From: Photobacterium lipolyticum | Lineage (GTDB): Bacteria > Pseudomonadota > Gammaproteobacteria > Enterobacterales > Vibrionaceae | Length of the DNA: 64,000 nucleotides | Reading direction: 5' to 3' | Assembly: GCF_003026475.1 (NCBI RefSeq) | Contig: NZ_PYMC01000004.1 | Location: forward strand, 124,001-188,000 | The notes under the pieces: generated by a model | Told to the model about the DNA's origin: nothing | The model's input: the letters and a program-made list of their open reading frames with translations, nothing else | Database searches by the model: none | Made by a program: the position numbers and the translations under genes | In this document: positions 18,151-26,511 of the stretch, piece by piece | How the letters are laid out: each line of letters begins with the position of its first letter | Position numbering within the stretch: position 1 is the stretch's first letter

Positions 18151-19916
18151 CCAGACCTCCTTGGAAAGACGTTATGTTCGCCTTCAATGCCTTCGATCAG
18201 AATGACAACCTGAGTAAAACTATTGAAGCCGGCAAAATAAGCAAAGAAACGATCAAGCAACTGAGACAATAGCTCAACACCGCCGCCACCCAGCTCTTTG
18301 GTACTGATGGTAACGCTGAGGCGGGTGCCATAAGCAAAGCAGCTTTTGCCCGAAATTCGGACTGGCGCGACAACTTGCTCTTGATCCAATCGTTGAATAG
18401 CCGCGATATACGCGTTGTTTTGCGAGCTTTCGGTATGGTTGTAAAGACTCAGCATTGCTTTTAATGCTGAAACAGGATCATCCGAACCAAGCAACGCATG
18501 GTAATTAAAATGCAGATGCGCCAATAATGGCCAGGCATTTTGCTCAGACGCCTTAATTCGGACCTGATTGGTCGGGCGGCGAAGCAGCTGTAAATGTGCC
18601 GGTAACGAAATCGAATCACGGCAGCTGACTTGGCTCGAAATCGATAATTGACCGGCTAGCACTCCATCAGAACATGTCGCAGAGACAAGCCAGGTCCTCG
18701 CCTCACTGCTGGCACTTGTATGCTCAAGATCAGCAACGCGTAAACTGCTCTGTAAATAGGTATCTGTTTGCCAATCTTGTACCAATTGCCACCTCAGGCC
18801 AATTTCTGCACCCCGGTATTTCTCGCCATATAACGGCGGTACAGCACAGCTCTGCTGCTCGGTGACATCCGTTACTTTCTCAATAGCAAACAGCTGAAGT
18901 TGCTGCTGGCCACCCGCATCAAGCACGATTGGGTATTGGCTGTGACCAAAATTAATCGTTAATGGCTCAGCCGTTAATGTTTGCAGATTGACGATCGGGG
19001 TACAGAACAGATGAAAATTATCGATACCCAGGCTACGAGATAAATCAATATCCATATCATCCAAAAATATCTGGATCTGGATCTTGCTGCTATGTGCGTA
19101 ACGCAATGACTGCGCAAGATCCAACTCAATCGCATGAAATCGTTCTGGGAAGGTGAAAAATTCAGTCAGTAGCTTGAATCCGCCAAAACTGCGAGAGCTA
19201 TAAGGCAGCACCTGATGTTGGCCATCAAACCCAACAGATGCCAGCGCGTCGCGGCCTAACGACACCCGATTCTCACCGTATTGGACACAAACTTGTTTCA
19301 CCCCAGATAGCAGGTGATCATAAAGTCGCAGTACGGATTGCGTTTCACCACGCAGAAACAACTCAAGAGACGCTAAGTCGAGATCCGAAAACAGAACGCT
19401 GGGATCCGTTGTCTGCAACTGGAGCTCAAGCATCGCTTTTGCTTGTTCTGCCCCCTTCGGCTTTTCAACATCAAACGGTGCCATTGCAACATAGGCTGAT
19501 GTTAGGTTGATCGGAAATAACGTCACATCCTGGCAGGTGCGAAAAACCGTTGTCTCAACCTCGGTATCTGAAATACCTAAATGGGTTCCTTTCGGTATGA
19601 AATGCCTGGCACTCACTTCGTCAGAAGGCTGCATTTTCAGGATGCTATAAGATGGAATTGGACGAAGATAATGGGGAAATAACAGACGTAGCAAGCTATC
19701 CGTCAACTGTGGAAACGAGTCATCTAGTCGTTGCTGTAAGCGCGCATTTAGCAATGCAACACTTTCAATTAAACGTGAAATTTGCGGGTCATCAATACTG
19801 TCGTCACTGATCCCCAGTGATTTAGCCGATCCGGGATGACGACGTGAAAATTCACCCGCTTCTTGGCGAATAAAAGCCAGTTCTTGTTCAAAATAGCTTA
19901 ATAATGACTCAGACAA
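18132..19916 (-). CDS. tssF: T6SS baseplate protein TssF
   Basis: The 594-residue protein opens with the TssF signature (YFEQELAFIRQEAGEFSRRHP, here cited in part), then SLGISDDSIDDPQISRLIES and LLRLLFPHYLRPIPS, the most conserved regions. Two TssF copies per wedge form the baseplate ring scaffold. It overlaps tssE by 8 bases upstream and tssG downstream. Length and order (E-F-G) are standard. Confidence 0.95.
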   Translation of the reverse strand: MSESLLSYFEQELAFIRQEAGEFSRRHPGSAKSLGISDDSIDDPQISRLIESVALLNARLQQRLDDSFPQLTDSLLRLLFPHYLRPIPSYSILKMQPSDEVSARHFIPKGTHLGISDTEVETTVFRTCQDVTLFPINLTSAYVAMAPFDVEKPKGAEQAKAMLELQLQTTDPSVLFSDLDLASLELFLRGETQSVLRLYDHLLSGVKQVCVQYGENRVSLGRDALASVGFDGQHQVLPYSSRSFGGFKLLTEFFTFPERFHAIELDLAQSLRYAHSSKIQIQIFLDDMDIDLSRSLGIDNFHLFCTPIVNLQTLTAEPLTINFGHSQYPIVLDAGGQQQLQLFAIEKVTDVTEQQSCAVPPLYGEKYRGAEIGLRWQLVQDWQTDTYLQSSLRVADLEHTSASSEARTWLVSATCSDGVLAGQLSISSQVSCRDSISLPAHLQLLRRPTNQVRIKASEQNAWPLLAHLHFNYHALLGSDDPVSALKAMLSLYNHTESSQNNAYIAAIQRLDQEQVVAPVRISGKSCFAYGTRLSVTISTKELGGGGVELLSQLLDRFFAYFAGFNSFTQVVILIEGIEGEHNVFPRRSGCKNML

Positions 19917-20331
19917 GATTGGTCTTCCTTACATCTAAACTGCTGGTGGTAAAATCAAGGCTCGAATCAAACACCACCACTTCTTCACCAAATTTACTGC
20001 TGATAACGCCCTCGATTCGGAACGTCAATTTATTGGTTGCCACAGAGCTTTCATCCAACTCCACATCGACTTCTTTTAAGCGCGGTTCAAACTGAACAAT
20101 CAACGTCTTAACATCGTGTAGAATCAAATCACCGCTGCTTTTCCCTTGACTGCGTAATGAATTCACCATGCCGAATGCGGCAATAGAGTCATGGACTAAC
20201 GGGCTCAGGTCACCGCGGTGCCACACCGGTGCCCGCGCCGATAGCAAGGCAGACAAATTCTCAATAATGGCATCACGCACATCATCGATATCATCATTCC
20301 ACTGCCCTTTAAGTTTGGCTATCAGGCTCAT
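19909..20331 (-). CDS. tssE: T6SS baseplate protein TssE (gp25-like)
   Basis: The 140-residue protein has the gp25/lysozyme-like fold pattern of TssE: AIIENLSALLSARAP near the N-terminus, a middle helix, then VEVDLDESSVATNKLTFRIEG-like strands (residue run approximate). TssE is the wedge component that contacts the first sheath ring. The ATG overlaps the stop of the upstream tssC-like gene by one base (TAATG). Confidence 0.93.
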   Translation of the reverse strand: MSLIAKLKGQWNDDIDDVRDAIIENLSALLSARAPVWHRGDLSPLVHDSIAAFGMVNSLRSQGKSSGDLILHDVKTLIVQFEPRLKEVDVELDESSVATNKLTFRIEGVISSKFGEEVVVFDSSLDFTTSSLDVRKTNLV

Positions 20332-21701
20332 TACGCTTCTCCCAGCTTGTTAGACGACACTTCGGTCATCAACGTGATGTGGGTGTCTAGCATTTCATAC
20401 TGGTATTGCGGCTGTAGTTTGATCTGACAGCGATATCGCGTTGCGTCATTGCAATCTTCAATAAAACGCACTTCAGCATGCTTAAGCGGGTAACGCGCCA
20501 TAATGGATTCATCGCCATAATCCACATTGCTGATATAGTTTTGTAGCCACTTTTCCAAATCGCGCTGACAAGTCGCCGCACTGTCAAAGCTACCGACACG
20601 ATCACGCATTTTTGCCTTGATATAATGACCAAAGCGGCAGGCCATCAGGTTGGTTTGCAGCATACCGCTGGTTTTGCTGGCTTCATTAGCAGGCTTCCAT
20701 ACCGATTGGTTGCTAAAGAGTCCTAGCTGACCACTTAGATAAAGACTTGATACCGGCACAAAACCCTGATCGGCCCAAAAACCGTCACTTTCACTGAAAA
20801 TATCAATACGCGCTTTAAGCGGAGAACAAATACTGCCATTTAAATCAACCAATACGCCATGGCTTCCCGTGTTATCGTGCGCCCTTAAAAAACCAAACCA
20901 GCTGATACGGTCGAATTCGCGAATAACATTTGCTGCCAATAAGTACGCCGCATTCCCCCACAGCACACTTTTGTTGGTATTTGCTTCATTAAACACAAAT
21001 CCCACAGGGCAGTTTCTTCTTGGCTGGCGGATACAGTACTCAGGTAATACGAGATGTAAGAATCGGCTTGAACCGTGCTCTCGCAATAACTGCCAGCTTT
21101 GTAGGTCCAAGCTGGTCAAAATACGACTAATACGTGCATGGTCGTGCACTAATCTCGCAGGCTCATCACCAAAGAAATCATTATCAACCCCAAGTACAAC
21201 CGGACACAGTGAACGCTCGCCTAATTCCGCCACCAGTTGCAGTGTGTATAGATCATCAAAATCACTATCTTCGTCTAAGTCTGAATGAACATGATGATCA
21301 ACAACCAGCAAGCCAAAAGGTTGACCGCCCGCCGTATCTAGCTCATTGGAGTAGACTTTTTTAAATAGCGCACTCCGCCTGATTTCAAACGCCTGATTAA
21401 GGTCGGTCGATAACATGTTCCAGCTGAAATCAAGTAACTTCACTTTTATTCTACGGCCCGACACAGGCAACTGAACTAAGCTTTGTAGCCCAGACCAACT
21501 TGCTTCTAGTTTTTGAAATTCATCGGCTTGAATAACGGCAGAAAGTTGGTCACTCATCAATTGATCCAGCTGAGTGATAACACGGCTGATCGCTGCTTTG
21601 AAACAAGAAACATCTTGCTGCTGAGCATGCTCTAACAACATTCGCCATGGCCCTAGGTCGGTTAAGACATTGGCGGATAATGTTGGATTGATAACAGTCA
21701 T
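20331..21701 (-). CDS. second TssC-like sheath-family protein (TssC2/ImpD type)
   Basis: The 456-residue protein belongs to the TssC/VipB large sheath family: FQKLEASWSGLQSLVQ near the N-terminus, the AGGQPFGLLV segment and a C-terminal LQNYISNVDYGDESIMARYPL region. It is clearly diverged from the neighbouring full TssC (493 residues) and ends differently. Some T6SS loci carry such a second copy beside tssC. Whether it enters the sheath, caps it or has another role is not known from sequence. It starts with a GAGGAG ribosome site right after a 9-bp hairpin that separates it from tssC. Confidence 0.88.
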   Translation of the reverse strand: MTVINPTLSANVLTDLGPWRMLLEHAQQQDVSCFKAAISRVITQLDQLMSDQLSAVIQADEFQKLEASWSGLQSLVQLPVSGRRIKVKLLDFSWNMLSTDLNQAFEIRRSALFKKVYSNELDTAGGQPFGLLVVDHHVHSDLDEDSDFDDLYTLQLVAELGERSLCPVVLGVDNDFFGDEPARLVHDHARISRILTSLDLQSWQLLREHGSSRFLHLVLPEYCIRQPRRNCPVGFVFNEANTNKSVLWGNAAYLLAANVIREFDRISWFGFLRAHDNTGSHGVLVDLNGSICSPLKARIDIFSESDGFWADQGFVPVSSLYLSGQLGLFSNQSVWKPANEASKTSGMLQTNLMACRFGHYIKAKMRDRVGSFDSAATCQRDLEKWLQNYISNVDYGDESIMARYPLKHAEVRFIEDCNDATRYRCQIKLQPQYQYEMLDTHITLMTEVSSNKLGEA

Positions 21702-21711
21702 AGATGCTCCT

Positions 21712-21733
21712 CTCGGGAGCCTTAGCTCCCGAG
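21712..21733 (-). other. hairpin between tssC and the second tssC-like gene
   Basis: This is a perfect 9-bp stem (CTCGGGAGC with GCTCCCGAG) and 4-base loop in the 40-base gap between the two genes. No T-run follows; the 3' arm instead runs into the ribosome site of the downstream gene. It fits an mRNA processing, stability or partial-attenuation element better than a true terminator. Confidence 0.6.
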
Positions 21734-21741
21734 ATTAATGA

Positions 21742-23223
21742 TTAGCCCGGAATATTCGCGACCATACGTAATGAGGTCGTTAGTTCTTCCATTTGTAACC
21801 ATGGACGAAGGTGGGCAATTGCAGAATAGCAACCCGGTCGGCCAGCTTGCTCAGCTACCGTTACACGTGCTTCAACAAGCGGGTATTTTGCCTTTGCTTC
21901 ATTGCCGATCGCATTTGGGTTCACATACTGCTGAATCCAGTCAGTCAATTCTTTCTCGATATTGCCTGAATCGATATTCGAGCCAATACGATCGCGTCCC
22001 ATCACTTTCAGATATAGTGCGATACGGCTACTTGCCATGGTGTATGGCAGACGAGCTGAAATGGCAGCATTTGCTGTTGCGTCGGGATCGGTATATGTTT
22101 TTGGTTTATGAGCTGTTTGTCCGCCCATAAACACAGCGTAATTGGTATTTTTGTAGTGAACTAAAGGAAGGAACCCAAGATCACTCAGTTCTTTTTCGCG
22201 TTCATCGGTCAGATTCACTTCTGACGGACATTGCTGTACCAAGTCACCAGCAGAAGAGTGATAGGTAAAGTTAGCAAGATTTTCAACTTTACCACCGTTA
22301 TCCGTACCGCGGATCGCCGTACACCAACCATACTTGGTGTACGCTTGAGTCAATAGTAAACCGAATTCGTAGGCTGCATTACTCCAGACAAAATCGTTTT
22401 GTGACTGAGGAATAGCCTTGCCGTTAGCATCGGTTGCAAATTCTTCGAAGTCAAACGAGCTCACAGGTACTGTACCCTTGCCATATGGCAGGCGTGCAAT
22501 CGTTTTTGGCAGCGTTAGTGCAACATAACGAGAATCGTCACTCGCGCGGAATGCATTCCAGCTAGCATAAGCTGGAGAATCAAAGCCGGCAGCAACAGGC
22601 TTACCTTCATTGAACGTTTCGAACGATTCAAAATCGAACATGCTCGCATTAGCCGCGGCAACGAAAGGGGCATGAGATGCAGCAGCAACTTCACCCATAT
22701 AGCGCAGCAATGCCACGTCTTCATCGCCGTAGCCGAATTCGTAATCACCTAGCAGCGCACCGTAAGGTTGACCACCCGCAGTACCAAATTCTTCTTGGTA
22801 AATCATAGTAAACAGACGGCTTCGATCAATGGCTGGTGCATCTTCAAACTGCTCAAGCAGTTCATCTTTGGTGTAATCGGCAAGTTTGATTTTTAGGTCA
22901 GCACCCAGCTCGCTGTTTTTAACCAGCTTCTGTAAACCTAACCACGTACCTTCCAACTTTTGAAAAGCATTATTCTTCATTACCGTTGATAGCTGTTCTG
23001 AAATTTTCACATCAAGCGCAGCAATCGCCTTCTCAATGGTCAATGTCAGATTCTTATCCCACGTTACTGTGCCTTCGAGTGCTTGAGACATCAGTACAGA
23101 TAGCAACTCTTTCGTGGTATCAACCGGCGTCTGAGTTGTTGCAGTAATAGCGCGTTCAAGGAAGCTCACTTCACCGTCAACCGATACGGCTTGCTGAGCT
23201 ACATTTTGTTGTTCAGTCGACAT
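21742..23223 (-). CDS. tssC: T6SS contractile sheath large subunit TssC (VipB)
   Basis: The 493-residue protein matches TssC throughout: AFQKLEGTWLGLQKLVK, EEFGTAGGQPYGALLGDYEF, FDSPAYASWNAFRASDDSRYVAL, and the C-terminal LTDWIQQYVNPNAIGNEAKA region. With TssB it forms the contractile tube around Hcp. The start overlaps the tssB stop by one base, giving coupled translation for the heterodimer. Confidence 0.97.
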   Translation of the reverse strand: MSTEQQNVAQQAVSVDGEVSFLERAITATTQTPVDTTKELLSVLMSQALEGTVTWDKNLTLTIEKAIAALDVKISEQLSTVMKNNAFQKLEGTWLGLQKLVKNSELGADLKIKLADYTKDELLEQFEDAPAIDRSRLFTMIYQEEFGTAGGQPYGALLGDYEFGYGDEDVALLRYMGEVAAASHAPFVAAANASMFDFESFETFNEGKPVAAGFDSPAYASWNAFRASDDSRYVALTLPKTIARLPYGKGTVPVSSFDFEEFATDANGKAIPQSQNDFVWSNAAYEFGLLLTQAYTKYGWCTAIRGTDNGGKVENLANFTYHSSAGDLVQQCPSEVNLTDEREKELSDLGFLPLVHYKNTNYAVFMGGQTAHKPKTYTDPDATANAAISARLPYTMASSRIALYLKVMGRDRIGSNIDSGNIEKELTDWIQQYVNPNAIGNEAKAKYPLVEARVTVAEQAGRPGCYSAIAHLRPWLQMEELTTSLRMVANIPG

Positions 23224-23732
23224 TATTCAGCTTCCCCTTTTTGAACGCCAAGTTCGCTTGCAAGGTGTTGGATAGCATCTGCACTTTGCAACAATTCTTT
23301 TAGCAGTCGTTCTAAATCGCGTGAACGATCAGCTTTGCTCAACAGCACTTTCAATTGGTTACGCGTTTCAACCAACTGCTTCAGCGGTTCAATTTTTTCA
23401 ACCACGTTTTCAGGATGGAAGTCCTTCATTGATTTGAAGTTCAAATTCACTTCGAACTGGCTGTTATCATCAGCCAATTTGTTATCGACTTTATAAGACA
23501 AGCTTGGGCTAATTTGTCCCATAACCGTGTCGAAGTTATCTTTGTCGACCCCGGTAAATTCGCGTTCTTCAAGATCTACCTTGTCACTTTCTGGTTTGTG
23601 CCCTGAAAAATCACCAATCACACCCACAACAAAAGGCAGTTCTTTTGTTTCTGTTGCACCATTGGTTTCTACGTCATACGTTATGCTGACGCGGTTTTTG
23701 CTGACACGCTTATGTTGCGAGTTGAGAGCCAT
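23223..23732 (-). CDS. tssB: T6SS contractile sheath small subunit TssB (VipA)
   Basis: The 169-residue protein has the TssB pattern: KNRVSITYDVETNGATETKE, LPFVVGVIGDFSGH, EREFTGVDKDNFD and a C-terminal helical region with LRNQLKVLL-like residues. It forms the sheath with TssC. It follows hcp after an 81-base gap containing a 10-bp hairpin. Confidence 0.96.
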   Translation of the reverse strand: MALNSQHKRVSKNRVSITYDVETNGATETKELPFVVGVIGDFSGHKPESDKVDLEEREFTGVDKDNFDTVMGQISPSLSYKVDNKLADDNSQFEVNLNFKSMKDFHPENVVEKIEPLKQLVETRNQLKVLLSKADRSRDLERLLKELLQSADAIQHLASELGVQKGEAE

Positions 23733-23776
23733 GCTTCCCTACCTTTCGAGCTTTATGAGAACCAAACAAAATAGTA

Positions 23777-23807
23777 GTTATGCGCCACCGAATCAGCGGC
23801 GCATAAC
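23777..23807 (-). terminator. hairpin after hcp (partial terminator or mRNA stabiliser)
   Basis: A perfect 10-bp stem (GTTATGCGCC with GGCGCATAAC) and 11-base loop lie 7 bases after the hcp stop on the minus strand. Only a broken T-rich stretch (TACTATTTTG) follows, so termination would be partial. Such an element can raise hcp mRNA over the genes that follow. Confidence 0.6.
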
Positions 23808-23813
23808 AGCAGA

Positions 23814-24332
23814 TTACTTCGAACCTGAAAGCATCTTGCCTTGTGGAACGTGGTAAGAAACAAGACCACCTTTTTCCAATTTGCCGCCGTTGTCTTCATG
23901 CCAGTGCAGTTGATCTAACTGAATGTAAGACAGAGCAATGCTTTCAAAAGGCTGCGAGCCGTCTGAACCACTTACGTTGTATGACACAAGGCGTGCTTTT
24001 TCTAATTTAACTTGGAAGTAGATTTCAGCACCTGAGCCATCACGAGCAGGTTTTGTGAAAACGATCTCTACATCCTTGCCTTCAGCACCCGGGCTATACA
24101 AGAAAGACAGTAGATCTTCAGAAGCGCCATCCACTTCTTTCGTTACATTAACTTCGCTCATTGCAACCATGCCTGAATCGGCATTTGTACCGTTGCCGAT
24201 ATCCATAGCAACAGAACGCACCGCGCCCCAGCTGTATGAATTTAGTGCAAACCAACCGTCACCAGGTAGGCCTTCTGCCGTTGCACCGCCGTCAACTTGA
24301 ACGCCATCGATACGCATATAGATGCTCGCCAT
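23814..24332 (-). CDS. hcp: T6SS inner-tube protein Hcp
   Basis: The 172-residue Hcp-family protein opens with MASIYMRIDGVQVDG and has the SYSWGAVRSV, VNVTKEVDGAS and SYNVSGSDGSQPFESIALSY segments expected for the beta-barrel that stacks into the tube. There is no C-terminal toxin extension. The start has AGAGGAT upstream. It lies 43 bases after tssA and is followed by a stable hairpin. Confidence 0.97.
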   Translation of the reverse strand: MASIYMRIDGVQVDGGATAEGLPGDGWFALNSYSWGAVRSVAMDIGNGTNADSGMVAMSEVNVTKEVDGASEDLLSFLYSPGAEGKDVEIVFTKPARDGSGAEIYFQVKLEKARLVSYNVSGSDGSQPFESIALSYIQLDQLHWHEDNGGKLEKGGLVSYHVPQGKMLSGSK

Positions 24333-24375
24333 AATAACTATCCTCTTTTTAATAAATGTGCAGTAACAGCATCAA

Positions 24376-25764
24376 TTACCACTGCAGCGCGCTGCTTGAT
24401 TTTGATTTCTGTTCTGTTTTTTGTGGTTCTTGATTATTTGTTTTCTCTGTTTCAGGAACAGGGGAAACAGGCTTCGTATCTACTACCGGGTCCGGCTCTT
24501 TCGCTGGGATCGGCGTAGAGAAAACAGGTGTGGATCTCATTGTTCGATTAACTTCCGGCAGTGCGACTTGCCCTTCTTCATCTAAGCCGGTTAGATTAAA
24601 TACGCGCTCAATCGTATCTTGCTGATTTAACAACAGCTCACCCATTAATTCCGGCAACGGCATATAGCCCCAACGTATAGCCTTTTCAAGCAGGTACGCC
24701 ACCGGACTGTGAGGCTCGGTTTGTCTGAAATAATCAGCAATATCACGAAGTTGATGAAACACCTGATCACGATTAAACGCCTGTTGCTCGCCAAGCGAAG
24801 CAAAAGAGACTGTACTTACCGCGGCCTGTTGTTTTGCCATCTCGATATGCTCCGCGTAATGAGTGTGATGTGAAGGCTCAGCTTGCGGTTCTATTTGTGC
24901 CGGGGCTTCTTGAGTCGCTCCATTCACCGTCGCTACCGTTGTCGATGGCTTCAGCCCTGATATAAATTCAATCGCACCCAGCATCTTGTTAATTAAGCCA
25001 ATGACAAACTTAAAGCCCACGGGTGACTGTAGGCATTGCTTACCAATTTCAGTGACTTTTTGCTCAATCGCAACGAAGCTATTTTTCAAATCGTTCAAGT
25101 TATCAATTAAATCAATAACTTGATTCTTATCAGTTAACGCGAGATTGTGATATTGGCTGCGGATCTCAGGCAAGTTACCTTTATATTCTTCACTTTGATA
25201 ACGAGAATAATCCAAATCACCAATCAGAGGCGTCATGAGAAACGGTGAGTAAAGTAAGCTGCTGTCTTCGCTTTCACCGACCAACTGAATAAACGCTTTT
25301 ACTTTAAATGCATTGATTTCATTAGATTTATCGTCTTCGTTATCAGCCTTTATTTTACTATCAGGCAAGACGGGCTGAAGTGAATCCCAATGAACCGAAA
25401 CTAACTCCTGCAACCATAAAGCCGTTTCTTTAGCTCCTGATAAACTAGGGTCAATAACCACTTGTGCGGCCATCATCCACCCTGTCAATTCAATATCGCG
25501 GGACGAATTAGCGAACACAATACCCAAGCTATTTGACAATACATTCCAATTTTTTTTGTTTTCTTCAAATAATGCATCGAACTCACTAGGATCGGGATTT
25601 TGAGTCAGCTTTCGTAATGACGTCTGCGCTAAATTAAATTCATTACGCAACGGTCGAAATGCTTGGCGATCTGACTTTAAATACAAACCACAAAAATTAT
25701 CATCTTCTAATGGTGACAATAAACTCTGACGTTGGCTCTCAGAAAATTTCATTTTATCTGCCAC
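24376..25764 (-). CDS. tssA: T6SS assembly protein TssA (ImpA_N/VasJ type)
   Basis: The 462-residue protein has an N-terminal ImpA_N-type domain (LLSPLEDDNFCGLYLKSDR to the WLQELVSVHWDSLQP region, about residues 12-125), a helical middle, and a C-terminal VasJ-like domain (RDQVFHQLRDIADYFRQTEP and SPVAYLLEKAIRWGYMPLP, about 330-395). A low-complexity Pro/Glu/Lys tail follows. TssA nucleates tube and sheath and may cap the growing end. It is the first gene of the minus-strand cluster; upstream is the 747-bp divergent promoter region. Confidence 0.9.
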   Translation of the reverse strand: MADKMKFSESQRQSLLSPLEDDNFCGLYLKSDRQAFRPLRNEFNLAQTSLRKLTQNPDPSEFDALFEENKKNWNVLSNSLGIVFANSSRDIELTGWMMAAQVVIDPSLSGAKETALWLQELVSVHWDSLQPVLPDSKIKADNEDDKSNEINAFKVKAFIQLVGESEDSSLLYSPFLMTPLIGDLDYSRYQSEEYKGNLPEIRSQYHNLALTDKNQVIDLIDNLNDLKNSFVAIEQKVTEIGKQCLQSPVGFKFVIGLINKMLGAIEFISGLKPSTTVATVNGATQEAPAQIEPQAEPSHHTHYAEHIEMAKQQAAVSTVSFASLGEQQAFNRDQVFHQLRDIADYFRQTEPHSPVAYLLEKAIRWGYMPLPELMGELLLNQQDTIERVFNLTGLDEEGQVALPEVNRTMRSTPVFSTPIPAKEPDPVVDTKPVSPVPETEKTNNQEPQKTEQKSKSSSALQW

Positions 25765-26511
25765 TTATATTCATCAGTAATTGCTAAATAAAAATACGTT
25801 TAGTTGTTAACATAAAAACACCAAACAAATATAAACCCTATTGCATTAATTATTGTTTTTATATTTTCACTTTTATCTAAGGGACATTTTAATGAAAATA
25901 AACCACCACTACCTATTCACTGATGCGTATATGAAATTCTAGACAGCAAAGAAACAGCCTGCATATAAACCACCTTTCATTGCCTGTCTTCTAATATTTA
26001 TTTTTTAATACTATCAGGAGATTAATAAATTGAACAATATTTTTTACCTCATCAGACCACAGCAAATCTCTTGTCGATTATTCTAGGCACATATTAAATG
26101 CCGAAAAAAAACTTAATCGCTGAAATATAGAATTGTAAGGTTGGATATTCCCACATGAAAACACATCATATTGTAACGATTGTAACGTTTGTAACTTCTT
26201 AAATTATTAATTATCAATTTAAAGGTGGAAATAACATACCTCTTAATGGTTATATGTATCATTTCATATGGTGTTAACGGCATATAACATGTGCGAATAT
26301 AATCAACTCATCAGATCTGTGAGTTGGGTATATTAAAATATACTTACCAATAAGACTTTAATCATTTATTATAAACAGTAAATTTAGCCACCAACAAACA
26401 CTCACATTTAATCAACAAACCCAGCACACCTAAGCTTTGCTCTTCAATATGATTTGTTTTAACGTGAACAAGCTATTGATGGCTTTATTATAACGATAAG
26501 AGAATCACTAC
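25765..26511. promoter_or_regulatory. AT-rich divergent region between tssA and vgrG
   Basis: This is 747 bp without a plausible gene, much richer in A+T than its flanks. It must hold the promoters for the minus-strand T6SS cluster and the plus-strand vgrG operon. Visible are a triple 9-bp repeat (26171-26197), a 6-bp dyad AACTCA/TGAGTT (26305-26325) and a 7-bp-armed palindrome (26328-26343). I could not pick out a convincing sigma54 or sigma70 promoter by eye. AT-richness would suit H-NS-type silencing. Confidence 0.6.
26171..26197 (+). repeat. three tandem 9-bp TTGTAAC repeats upstream of vgrG
   Basis: The copies TTGTAACGA, TTGTAACGT and TTGTAACTT follow each other without gaps. The 9-bp phase is slightly less than one helical turn. 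This may be a repeated regulator half-site in the divergent T6SS control region. Confidence 0.7.

Noticed and set aside
25765..26511. sigma54 promoter for the T6SS cluster or vgrG
   Set aside because: No convincing GG-N10-GC element with the usual TGGCAC/TTGC context was found by eye.
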